Made by a program: the position numbers and the translations under genes
Assembly: GCA_948144175.1 (NCBI GenBank)
Contig: CANXME010002334.1
Coordinates: forward strand, 215,416 to 279,415
Origin: Closterium sp. NIES-65
Lineage: Eukaryota; Streptophyta; Zygnematophyceae; Desmidiales; Closteriaceae
DNA length: 64,000 bases
Direction of reading: 5' to 3'
In this document: piece after piece, positions 54,524-64,000 of the stretch
Layout: every line of letters starts with the position of its first letter
Position numbering within the stretch: the first letter of the stretch is position 1
Notes under the pieces: model-generated
Told to the model about the DNA's origin: nothing
The model's input: the letters and a program-made list of their open reading frames with translations, nothing else
The model's database searches: none

Positions 54524-57500
54524 TCATGGGGGGGTGAGGGAGGAGGAAGGCGGGGTGAGTGAGGAGGAAGGAGGAGTGAGTGAGGAGGAAGGAGGAGTGA
54601 GTGAGGAGGAAGGTGGTGTGAGGGAGGAGGAAGGCGGAGTGAGGGATGAGGCCACAGCATCCTCCACGTGAATGCCACACTCTGTCTTGTCCGACCCGTC
54701 TCTGTTCTTCAGCCCCTGGAACCGCCCCGACCGCTCTCCACCGTACTCGAACCACTTGGCACGCGGAACGGGCAGGGTGGTCTGGATGTCACCAATGGAG
54801 GGGAAGCCATCCGCGTGAAGAGGGTGGGCTGGCACCCCATGCCTCTCCAGGTAATCAAAGCAGTCCCTGGTGGGGGAGAGGGGTGGGGGACGAAAGAGTG
54901 GTTTAGTAGGGTGGTCTGGTCTGTATGTCTCCAATGGAGCGGAAGCCGTCGGCGTGAAGAGGGTGGGCTGGCACCCCATGCCTCTCCAGGTAGTCGAAGC
55001 AGTCCCTGGTGGTGTGCGGGGCAAGGCGGGGGCCATAGAGGAGTGGGGTTGAGGTTTTGGAAGGAGGATTGGAGGACTGGCAGAATGGCGTGCATGTCAA
55101 TGGTGGGTGGGGATGTCGGCATGCAAGGAGGGGGATGGCATTCCTGTAGCATTAGCAACCCATCACGGCCAGCCCATACCATCACATCACAGCATCAAGC
55201 ACCCCTCACAGCAGGCATACCATCAGGAACCGAGGGACCATGACCCCACAGCATCACATTACAGCATCGGCAACTCCCATAGTAGCTAGCATACCTGAAT
55301 TCCCAGTATGCGAGGGGCTGCACCTTCACTGGTGTGCCGTCTTCAAATAGCTGAGTGGTGGGATGATGTACGGTGAGATGTGGCAGTGAAGGAAGGGGAG
55401 AGGCAAAGGAAGGGTGGCATGGCATGAAAATGATGGGCCTTCGCCGCATGGATCATGGCATTCCATGTGACATGGGATGATGCATATGGTATGTCATGGC
55501 ACCATGCAACATGTGGCATGCCACACGGTATATGGTATGTGGCGTGCGTGTGGCATGTGACATCCGGTACCTTGCATGTGACATCCCGTACCTTGCTTGC
55601 ATGTGGCAATACAGAAATCACTGCCAGGTGCGACCTCAAACATAAAACAACCGTGGAAAGGGTGGAGGCAAGCTCACCTCCAGGTGAGCCCTCTCCGCGC
55701 CGCGGTCTCTGCGGCGCCCGTTGATCATGGCATCCACGTTGAGCGACGTCAGCGCTACAGCCAGGTGCACCCTCTCACTAACCTCCAGATGTAACGAAAA
55801 ACAGCTGACTCACCTCCAGGTGCGCCCTCTCAGCGCCATGGTCTCTGCGGCGCCCGTTGATCATAGCGTCCACGTTGAGCGACGTCAGCGCGCGGCTGAA
55901 CGGCTCCACCTTGCAGATCTGGTCGTACTCGTCTATGTCCTGGCAGGTGGACGATGGTGGGGGGATGAGGCGGATAGGGGGGGGGGATGAGGTGGATAGG
56001 TGGGGGGATGAGGGAGCGAGGAAGTGGGGGAGGTAAGCACGGCACGGCTGAAGGGCTACACCTTGCAGATCTGGTCGTACTCGTCTATGTTCTGGCAGGT
56101 GGACGATGGTGGGGAAAGGGGAGTGGACAGGTGGTGGGGTGCAGGAAGGCATTGGGGAAATGGGAGTATCGAGGAAAGGGGTGATATTACCAATGTGCTT
56201 TACCATGATAGGCATGGGGTAGGGGAGAAGAGAAATAGGAGGGTGCGCAATGGGTTGGAGGGGTTCGTTTCAGGGATGACGAATGCGAGATAACGTGTAG
56301 AACTATGGAGGCGGTTTGCAGCTTACCCGGATGAAGAGGTCGGAGCCATGTTTCTTGACGTAGTCCTCCTTGGAGTTAAGCCCCGCAGCTTGAAACACCT
56401 CCGCCTTGAACCCAAAACGCTCCTGCGCCGCGACGAACAAGAGAAAACAGGACAGGATGCTCGGTCAGCAACGCATGCTGGTCGAAACAATTCGTCCTAT
56501 GAGAATAAACTTTAAGGAGAGGGCAATTGGCTTATTAGTAAGAAAAAAAAAGCTTTAAAAGGCTCATGGAGCTCCGAGAGATTGTGATGGGTTGCGAGGC
56601 GGGCTGAACGTTGACCCGCATGAGTTCCTCAAGGCTCCTCACTCCTCAGCACGGTGTTCGTCCAGACACTCACACTTTCGCCATTGCTTCATAGAAGGCA
56701 TTGCGTTACGTACCACGCAGCCATTCATGAACTGGTAGGTCTTTGGGATTGAAATTGTGCATGGCGTCTCTTTGTTCAGAGTTCTGGTAGGACTCATACG
56801 CTACGCTCAATTCATTCTGCCCCGAGGTACACCGCTCGCAGTCACACTGCACCGCAACGTACCTCGCAGTCCTTGAGGAACTGGTACGTCTCCGGGAAGA
56901 GGTGGAAGGTGTCGATGAACACGACCTTCACCTTGGGATTGTCGCCCAGCGCGCCGAGCCGGTGCAGCAGGTGGAGGATAACCTGCCAACGAGGAACATT
57001 AAAACGAGGACAAATCGATGGATGGAATGAGAGGCCACATTAGGATGGGAAAAATGAAGAAAAACGATAGGGCACCATGTGCTCGATAGGCGAATCAGCG
57101 CTGACGCATTGGACGAAGCTCCTGGTATGCTTCATTCATAATTTTTGATTTGATTAAAATTGTGATGATAGTGAGGTGCTTACCACGTCGCCCGCGATAA
57201 GCGCGCATGGAAACGTTGGGCGCTCGAATGAATCGATGGTCTTCTGAAGCGCATCCAAAGCTTGACCCTCCAGCTGCTCTTGCCGGACCAGCCGCGCCGC
57301 CTTGCTCCATTCCTCCACGTCAGCACTGGTTACCGCCGAGGCTCGAGCCGATCCGACTGCTGTCCTTCGGATTGTCGCGGTCTGGCGAACTTGAAGCGAT
57401 TCTTGAACGAATCTTACGGCGGTGGTGTCGGTAAGAGTCCTTGCCCCGCGTGCGTTAAAGGGGCTGGCTTGACAGGAGCTACCAGATTCGCCGAGGCGCG

Positions 57501-57561
57501 CTCGGCTGGACGACGGCCGTCCAAGATTTGCGCGAGACGCGTGCTTTACAATGGTCGCCAT
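54524..57561 (-). CDS. APR-B: PAPS/APS reductase without Fe-S cluster (APR-B type)
   Basis: Exons 57561-57184, 56982-56863, 56422-56327, 55939-55814, about 55349-55296 and about 54869-54524 join in phase. The N-terminus MATIVKHASRANLGRP is Ser/Arg-rich, like a plastid transit peptide. The core contains ALIAGDVVILHLLHRLG, VKVVFIDTFHLFPETYQFL, YDQICKVEPFSRAL, INGRRRDHGAERAHLE, VKVQPLAYWEFRDCFDYLER, SIGDIQTTLPVP and the catalytic ECGIH. Where plant APS reductases have the Cys pairs that hold a 4Fe-4S cluster (SIGCEPCT), this has SIGDIQTT. There is no C-terminal thioredoxin domain, so it should need free thioredoxin. Both traits match the moss/lycophyte APR-B form. Its role would be sulfate assimilation to sulfite. 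The tail is a repeated SSSLTPP. Confidence 0.9.
54530..54655 (-). repeat. 21-bp in-frame C-terminal repeat (SSSLTPP)
   Basis: About six units of GAGGAGGAAGGCGGAGTGAG-like sequence encode SSSLTPP repeats after ECGIHVEDAVA. The frame stops at 54524. Confidence 0.85.
54920..56105 (-). repeat. extra copies of three APR-B exons
   Basis: A second copy of the RDCFDYLERHGVPAHPLHAD exon lies at about 55012-54925 but lacks a donor and the ECGIH part. A partial copy of the INGRRRDHGAERAHLE region lies at about 55760-55680. A copy of the DIDEYDQICKV exon start lies at about 56098-56040. In each case the other copy completes the frame. Confidence 0.85.
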
Positions 57562-58360
57562 TGCAAACTGACGAGACTAACGATGGACGAGGGAGAGTAC
57601 AAAAGAGAGAAAATAACAGGCAAGGAAAGGGAAGAAAGGGCGACGTTTATGCTAATCTGGATGGTGCGAGCGAGCAGTCACAATGGCGACGTCCACTCAC
57701 AGTCTGAATTTCCCAGTCCAGATGCAAAGCAAGAGATGAGACTCGAGAGGAGACCGAGAGCAGAAAACGAGTTTCGCAGGACAAATTCTCTCATCCGTGG
57801 CAGCGGCAAGCGGAATGGGATGGGATGGATGAGTTGCGCAGGAACCTTGGGTTCTGCCAGCCACAAACCTACGTGGCACCTACTTTCACACCGCTTCGGA
57901 AAGGGCATCTTTTGCGTCTGCGCACGCGAAGGCTGAAGGCGGTGATTGGTGGACCGGTCCAGCTAGGTCAGATATGCTGCAGGAAAGCTGACGAAGGTTG
58001 ATTTTCAGGCACTCGTGTTGGGATTTGTTGATGACGTGCCCGAGCTTTGAGGAAACAGCTTTGGAACTTTCTTGCCCACGTGGAACTAGGTGACTCGGCG
58101 GCAGAAATGCAAGGTTCAAATGAACCCATACCACTTCCCATGTCTCGATATATGCATTTCTCCCTATGCAGACTTCAAACGAACAATCTACTACACTCGT
58201 TGTGTATTGATTACTTTCGTATTTGCTAGAGTGTGCCTTCCTAGGAGCGAATCTCACCTCACCTCGCCACCACCATCTCAACGGCTGTGTGCGTTCTTCG
58301 TGATTTTCCCACAAATTCGGTCCTCTACTCGCCCCTCCCACCGAATCTCTCGCTAAAAAT
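57562..58360. other. divergent intergenic region
   Basis: This holds the promoters of APR-B (-) and the small coiled-coil gene (+). No exon is recognised. Confidence 0.5.
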
Positions 58361-59020
58361 ATGGATTTACGTTCGACCTCAGACATGGACATCGACAGAG
58401 ACGCTTCGCAGACCGGCGGACCTCGCTCATCCACCCATCACCAGGATCGCGGCAATCTTCATCAGAGCAATTCATCTGCACAACATCAGCAACCAGCCCA
58501 GCACGCACACGAGCAACCAGACCTGCACGCTCCATCCTCTTCCTCCCTTCCTCAATCCCGAACCTCTCCCAGCCCTCCTCTGAACCAGTCCTCAAATCCT
58601 CTCTTGCCGATGGCACAACTAACCCAGGACCAGCAGCAGCGACTGGAGCTTTTAGAATTGGAGGAAAAGCGGCTGCAGAACGCAGTTCGGCATCTTATAC
58701 GTTCCAACGAGGAGCTCCAAGCCGCGGACGTCGCGGAGCCGGATCCCGTGTACCGGGAAGCGCTTATGGAGAATCAAGTGGTTGTTCAGAGTCTTCGAGA
58801 GAAGATCGCGTTGCTCCAGGCGGAGATTGCGGAGATGAAAGGAAGGGATTCCGGCATGGAGGAGAGGGGTGGAGAAGTAGGGAGAGGGGATTGTGAGGGA
58901 GAGGATGGTGAGGTACAGGGTGGTGCAGCTGGTGCTGCTGATTCTGCAGCACCACCAGCAACTAGTGCACTAGAACAGAAGTTGAAAATGGTTGGCTGTG
59001 ATATTCTTGCTTTGTTCTAG
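58361..59020 (+). CDS. small coiled-coil protein, uncharacterised
   Basis: The ATG at 58361 opens a Ser/Gln/His/Pro-rich N-terminal half. A charged helical region follows (QQRLELLELEEKRLQNAVRH, LIRSNEELQAADVAEPDPVY, REALMENQVVVQSLREKIAL). This alternation of a paired helix with an Asp-Pro turn recalls small conserved eukaryotic coiled-coil proteins, but I cannot name it. The frame ends KMVGCDILALF at 59020. Splicing after about 58990 to downstream exons is possible, so the C-terminus is uncertain. Confidence 0.65.
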   Translation: MDLRSTSDMDIDRDASQTGGPRSSTHHQDRGNLHQSNSSAQHQQPAQHAHEQPDLHAPSSSSLPQSRTSPSPPLNQSSNPLLPMAQLTQDQQQRLELLELEEKRLQNAVRHLIRSNEELQAADVAEPDPVYREALMENQVVVQSLREKIALLQAEIAEMKGRDSGMEERGGEVGRGDCEGEDGEVQGGAAGAADSAAPPATSALEQKLKMVGCDILALF

Positions 59021-59266
59021 TGTACAGTGTGCTTTCTCTGTGTTGTTCACTACTGTCGTAGGTACTACTGATCATGGTAGAAGTGTTGGTGGTGCAAGTT
59101 CAGATCATGGCTCCAGTGTAATTGCACAAACTACTACGTGGTACTCTTGTAGCGCCCCAAGCAATGGGCTTCAGGGGCATCAATGCAAAGAAAGACTCGA
59201 GCTAACATTTGGGGGAAATACCATTTAGAACTTACACAAGGCGAGAAATACCTCCCAAGAGTGTTC
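59021..59266. other. 3' flank, nothing recognised
   Basis: This may contain a further exon of the upstream gene, but no frame is convincing. Confidence 0.4.
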
Positions 59267-62200
59267 TCAACCCTTGATGGTCCCCATTTCTATCGCCCCA
59301 TCATGATCCTCCACAAACCGTCTCCCATTCCCCAAGCCCCCCCCATGCCCGCCAACCCTGCCCTCCCGACCCTCCCGAATCACAGGCAAGCCATGAGCAG
59401 GCGACCCAGAATTCCCCATCCGGGCAGGTGAAGAAGATGTAGGGCCCAGCCGGGCAAGCGAACCAGACAAATTACCCTGGCAGGGGACGCAGACTGGCCA
59501 TGTCGGGCAGGTGCGGGAGAGGAGGTGGAAGAGGAGTGGGAGGAGGAGCGGAGGGTGGAGGGGATGAGGGTTGCGCGTGTCGTCTTCGCTATCCTCGCTG
59601 TCTAGCTGGGTCACATGCATGTCAGACGATGCTGGTGACGACCCGTTCCAGTCGTGCCGAATCATGTTGGCTAGCTCCTGGGTGTTGCACTGCAAGGAGT
59701 GAGGGAGGTGCCCAAGGAACGGGTTCACGTGAGGCAGGTTCATAGAAGACAGGAGAGGAGAGACGGGTGATAGCCATCTTGGTATAGTATCATCATAAGG
59801 TTTTGCACCGAATCATACTGGCGAGGTTTTGCAGCCTTGAACTGTGCAAAGAGTGAGAGAGGGTTGTGCGGCGAGCAGCAGAGGAGCAGACACTTGTTTG
59901 CTCTTGCTTGCACCTGTCCACGGACACTGGAATGTGACAAGTGAAGAGCAGGAGGAGCGGGCGATCACGACAAGCAGATTCAGCGTTACGGCTCCTGCCA
60001 CTCACTGCTCCTGCCGTATCATCCTCCCAGCACTCACAGCACCCCCCACAAGCACTCACTGGTCTTGCCGTCTCGTGCGTTCGACGAACCACACAAAGGC
60101 AGCGATGGTGGCAAACCACCCCACCGTGGGCCTTATTGCTCCTCTTATCTCATCCCCCGCAGCACTCACAGCCCCCTCCCTCCCAAGCACTCACTGGTCC
60201 TGCCGTCTTGTGCGCTCCACGAACCACACAAAGGCAGCGATGGTGGCAAACCACCCCACCGTGGGCCTTATTGCTCCTCTTATCTCATCCCCCGCAGCAC
60301 TCACAGCCCCCTCTCTCCCAAGCACTCACTGGTCCTGCCGTCTCGTGCGCTCCCACGAACCACACAAAGGCAGCGATGGTGGCAAACCACCCCACCGTGG
60401 GCCTTATTGCTCCTCTTATCTCATCCCCCGCAGCACTCACAGCCCCCTCCCTCCCAAGCACTCACTGGTCCTGCCGTCTCGTGCGCTCCACGAACCACAC
60501 AAAGGCAGCGATGGTGGCAAACCACCCCACCGTGGGCCTTATTGCTCCTCTTATCTCATCCCCCGCAGCACTCACAGCCCCCTCCCTCCCAAGCACTCAC
60601 TGGTCCTGCCGTCTCGTGCGCTCCACGAACCACACAAAGGCAGCGATGGTGGCAAACCACCCCACCGTGGGCCTTATTGCTCCTCTTATCTCATCCCCCG
60701 CAGCACTCACAGCCCCCTCCCTCCCAAGCACTCACTGGTCCTGCCGTTCTCGTGCGCTCCACGAACCACCACAAAGGCAGCGATGGTGGCAAACCACCCC
60801 ACCATGGCCCACAGGAACCCCACCTGGCACTCAGTGCATTACAGCCTGCCACTCGCCCCCGCACTCACTGGTCCTGCCTTCTCGTGCGCTCCACGAACCA
60901 AACAAAGGCAGCGATGGTGGCGAACCACCCCACCATGGCCCACAGGAACCCGTCCACCGTGTAGTCATCCCCCCCCGTCTCCCCCAGCTCCATTATCCCC
61001 GTCAGCAGCGCCGCTCCCCCCACCAAGAGGGCTCCGCGGTCCGAATAGTCTGCGTGTAAAACAGGAAAGGCAGAGAGGCATGAAGAGTGCCTATTGCCCA
61101 ATGTGTGTGGGGCCCACAGGAGTCGTTCCCACTGTGCAGTCAACTCCCCCTGTCTCCCCCAACTCCATTATCCCTGTCAACAGCGCTGCTCCCCCAACCA
61201 CCACCGCTCCCCGGTTAACAGACAGCAGGTGACGTGTCTGTGAGGAGTGGCATTTTTCGTATCAGGTGCACGTAACATGCCTCTCATTGTGCGTATGCAT
61301 ACACTAGGTTACATGGTCTCTTCTATACACAGGATGCCAGATGAAACGCACTCACAGGTGTACCCCACTGCCAGTATGACCCGTTTCATCTGAGGCCTCT
61401 CCCCAGGCGACGGTTTTGGGCGGGCGGAAGAAGGCATTGATTGGCTGGAAGACCCCAGGGCAAACGTTGCCATTCCTATCTTGGCATGATTGGATGATAG
61501 GTCGATGCTGCGAGGGTGAGTGGGAGAGAGGGGGGCGAAGAGGGGGAATTTGGGGACGAGAAGAAGCATCCAAATAGGAACGTTGCCATTCCTATCTTGG
61601 CATGATTGGATGATAGGTCAATGCTGCGGGACACGGCGAGTAGGAGAGAAGTGGAAGCGGGAAGGAGGGGAAGAGTAGCAGGAGGTGGGATTGAAGGTGG
61701 AGGTGGGGGAATGGGAGAAGACGAGAGAGTAACATGAGGTAGCAATTGGAGGATGGGGGCTGATGAGACGGGAAGCAGACAGTGAATGTGGGCATACTGA
61801 GAGGCCACGCGAATCAAAGAGGGCGAGGGCGTGAGATGCTAGAGAATCAAGAAGGTTGAGCGACAAGAAGTAGAGGTGGTAGGAGGATCAAAGAGGCATG
61901 AGCGTGAGAGGCACGCGAATCAAAGAGGGCGATGGGCGTTGAGATGCTAGAGAATGAAGAAGGTGAGCGACAAGAGGGGTAGGAGGACTGAAGGGTTAAG
62001 ACAAGCATGGGATATGAGTGTGACGGGATATATGCAAGAGCAAGGGATAAGAGCAACGAGGGCGGGTGGGAGGAGGCAAGGGATAAGAGCAACGAGGCGC
62101 GGGTGGGAGGAGGCAAGGGATAAGAGCAACGAGGGCGGGTGGGAGGAGGCAAGGGATAAGGACGCACCCGCCCAGTTCACCCGACGGCGAAGAGCAGCCC

Positions 62201-64000
62201 GAGCAGCATGAGCGCAAGGGCGGAGTACTGCGTGTACTGGTGGATGCTGTTGGTGGGAGGGGGTTGGGAGGGTGGGGAGGGAAGGGGAGGGGAGGGGAGG
62301 GGAGGGGAGGGGAGGGGAGGGGAGGGGAGGGGAGGGGAGGAGGTAGAGACAGAGACAGAGAGACAGCCGAGGAGCATGAGAGCGAGGGTGAGTACTGCGT
62401 GTACTGGTGGATGCTGTTGGGGGGAGGGGTGGGTGAGGGTGAAAGAGAACAGGGAAGGACGGAAACCAGAGAAGTTGCTTGAGCGGGGAGCAACTGAGTG
62501 AGGGGCAGCATAAAAGCACGAGGGCGAGGACAGGGCACTGACTCGCTGCCAGCACCCCGAACGGAATGAGAACAGCCCAAGCCATGGTCATCATGAAGCC
62601 ATGCACCACAAACACCCACCGGCTGCAGATGCTCCATCATGCCCTCTCCCACCCCCTTGACTGCTGACAGCACGGCCAAGCGTCTCTTTGACTGCTGGCG
62701 ATGCAAAAAACAGCCCTAGAGCCTTCAGGAAGCAAGCACTTACGAAAGCCAGTCGTTGTGCTTGAGGTATCTCGCAGCCAGCACACCAAAGGGCATGAGA
62801 ACAGCCCAAGCCATGGTCATCATGAAGCCATGCACCACAAACACCGGCTGCAGATGCTCCACGTTCCCTCGCCAGTTTCCAAGTCCAGGATGGTGACGGT
62901 GGTGCTCCATACCGTGTGCATGTTCATGTAGGACAGCTTGCTGGGGTTGTGAGGGAGGGGAATGGGGAAGTGGAAAGGGGACGGGGGAATAGGGGAGTGA
63001 GGAGGAGGAGTGAGGCCAAGGCATTGCCTGGCTCGAGGGTCTACTAGGATGGTGACGGTGGTGCTCCAACACCGGTGCATGTTCATGGTATGACAGATGG
63101 CCCTTCGCCTGGTGGTGGAGAGGGTGGGGGGAAGAGGGGATGGGAGATGACCGAGCAGAATGCGCCACAAGGCTGTGCAGCACACATCATGCGCTCGAGG
63201 TCTACTAGGATGGTGACGGTGGTGGTGCTCCACACCGTGTGGCATGTTCTATGTAGGACAGCTTGCCGGGGGGAGGGGTGAGGAAAGAGGTATGAGCACA
63301 GGGCCACAGGGATGAGGGGAGCTGGCATAAGGGAGATTCAACTCAATACTTCATCATTGGGAGTCTCATCCATCCACTGTAAAGAGAGACTTGCTAGCAG
63401 TCGCAGCAGGCTTACCTGAGGTCCAGGAGGGCCCCGTACGCCCCAAATGGACTTTGAGGGGCTCTGAGGGGTCGATGACGCTGCACTTGTCGTCGCAAGT
63501 CCGAATCGGGTGGCTTCAGCGGGCGGCTGAAACTCAACGTCAGTACCACATCCACCTGTTCACACATGCAGACAAGGGGATGTGGTTGAGGAGGGAAATG
63601 CACACACAGACTGGTGGGGATGTGGATGGGGAGGAGGGGAGCATGTATGCACACGCACACACACACACACAGGGATGGATTCAAGAAAGCAAGGAAGCAA
63701 GCAGGCACTGCACTGCACTGCACTGCACTGCACTGCATGCCCCCCATCCCCCCCCTCCCCTCCCCCTTCCTCCCCATGCCGCACCTGCATGTACTTGCTC
63801 ATGTCAAGAGCCTCCCTGGTGGCATGCACGCGGGTGGCATCTTTGCCATCAATCCAGGACACCCCAACATGCACCTGCCTGCACTGCATGCAAACATCCC
63901 TGCCCGCACATGCACCACATGTAACAAACCTGCCTCTTAATCCGCACCTGCATGCACTTGCTATGTCGAGCGCCTCCCTGGTGGCATGCACTCCACGCTG
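59267..64000 (-). CDS. DOMON / cytochrome b561 protein (At5g54830-like), 5' end off the window
   Basis: Minus-strand exons resemble the plant DM13/DOMON/b561 protein in order: GVSWIDGKDATRVHATREAL (about 63855-63788), DVVLTLSFSRPLKPP and KCSVIDPSEPLKV (63557-63417), NMHTVWSTTVTILDLETGE with VFVVHGFMMTMAWAVLMPFG (about 62945-62742), IHQYTQYSALALMLLGLLFA (about 62242-62168), NHAKIGMATFALG with FQPINAFFRPPK (about 61510-61375) and RGALLVGGAALLTGIMEL with GWFATIAAFVWFVERTRR (about 61048-60874). The b561 core is a heme-binding transmembrane electron carrier; His residues fall in the expected helices. Two exons need a one-base frame change (63417-63557 and near 61455), so the copy is decaying or the assembly has indels. 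The 3' end is uncertain. Confidence 0.75.
60063..60975 (-). repeat. 135-bp tandem repeat of a b561 exon, seven copies
   Basis: Copies begin at 60063, 60198, 60333, 60469, 60604, 60739 and 60872. Each holds the exon end encoding GWFATIAAFVWFVERTRRQD plus donor and intron. The copy at 60872-60975 continues upstream into the full exon; the others are truncated. Confidence 0.95.
61470..61625 (-). repeat. duplicated NHAKIGMATF exon start
   Basis: CCATTCCTATCTTGGCATGA at about 61470 recurs at about 61588, spacing about 118 bp. Only the first leads into the FQPINAFFRPP segment. Confidence 0.9.
62275..62341. repeat. (GGGGA)n microsatellite
   Basis: About 13 units lie in an intron of the b561 gene. 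Partial exon copies (HGFMMTMAW region at about 62575-62640, and three GATGGTGACGGTGGTG segments at 62890, 63050 and 63208) lie nearby. Confidence 0.95.

Noticed and set aside
62275-62341. Telomere-like or origin repeat
   Set aside because: The GGGGA unit is not the plant telomere repeat and is short and intronic.

Overview
This is a nuclear window from a eukaryote with intron-rich genes. The gene set points to the green plant lineage, probably a streptophyte (bryophyte, lycophyte or streptophyte alga). Evidence: a PAPS/APS-reductase of the Fe-S-free APR-B kind, a plant-style DOMON/cytochrome b561 protein, a bHLH factor, a transit-peptide-like leader on the reductase, and a TRIM retroelement with the usual plant tRNA-Met primer site. 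A zygnematophyte such as Closterium would fit the microsatellite load, but that is a guess. There are no prokaryotic operons, CRISPR arrays or rRNA genes.

Layout from left to right: end of a bHLH gene (+, 1-1575); a pogo/Tc5-like transposon nested inside a related transposon (3360-7044); a YeeZ-like NAD(P)-binding protein (-, 7057-10602); a fused CoA synthase, PPAT then dephospho-CoA kinase (-, 11183-16534); an unknown ORF (+, 18007-19053); protein-L-isoaspartate methyltransferase (-, 19952-26039) carrying a TRIM and a 31-copy minisatellite in its introns; a beta-propeller protein (+, 26972-35238); an F-box/WD40 protein (-, 35773-40226); a giant tail-anchored coiled-coil, golgin-like protein (+, 41474-53960); an APR-B-like reductase (-, 54524-57561); a small coiled-coil protein (+, 58361-59020); and a DOMON/cytochrome b561 protein running off the right edge (-, 59267-64000). 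I joined exons by hand from GT/AG (one GC/AG) sites with phase checks. The YeeZ and PIMT models close completely in frame; the CoA synthase closes in frame from its start through the end of the kinase domain.

The genes look like unrelated housekeeping neighbours. What unites the window is its architecture. Nearly every gene carries extra, partly decayed copies of its own exons with flanking intron. Several copies have grown into minisatellites that contain splice sites. A family of perfect palindromes, TTTTGAG + self-complementary 4-mer (AATT, TCGA or GCGC) + CTCAAAA, recurs in introns and is built into the 45-bp PIMT minisatellite. This exon-copying plus palindrome pattern is the best candidate here for something undescribed.
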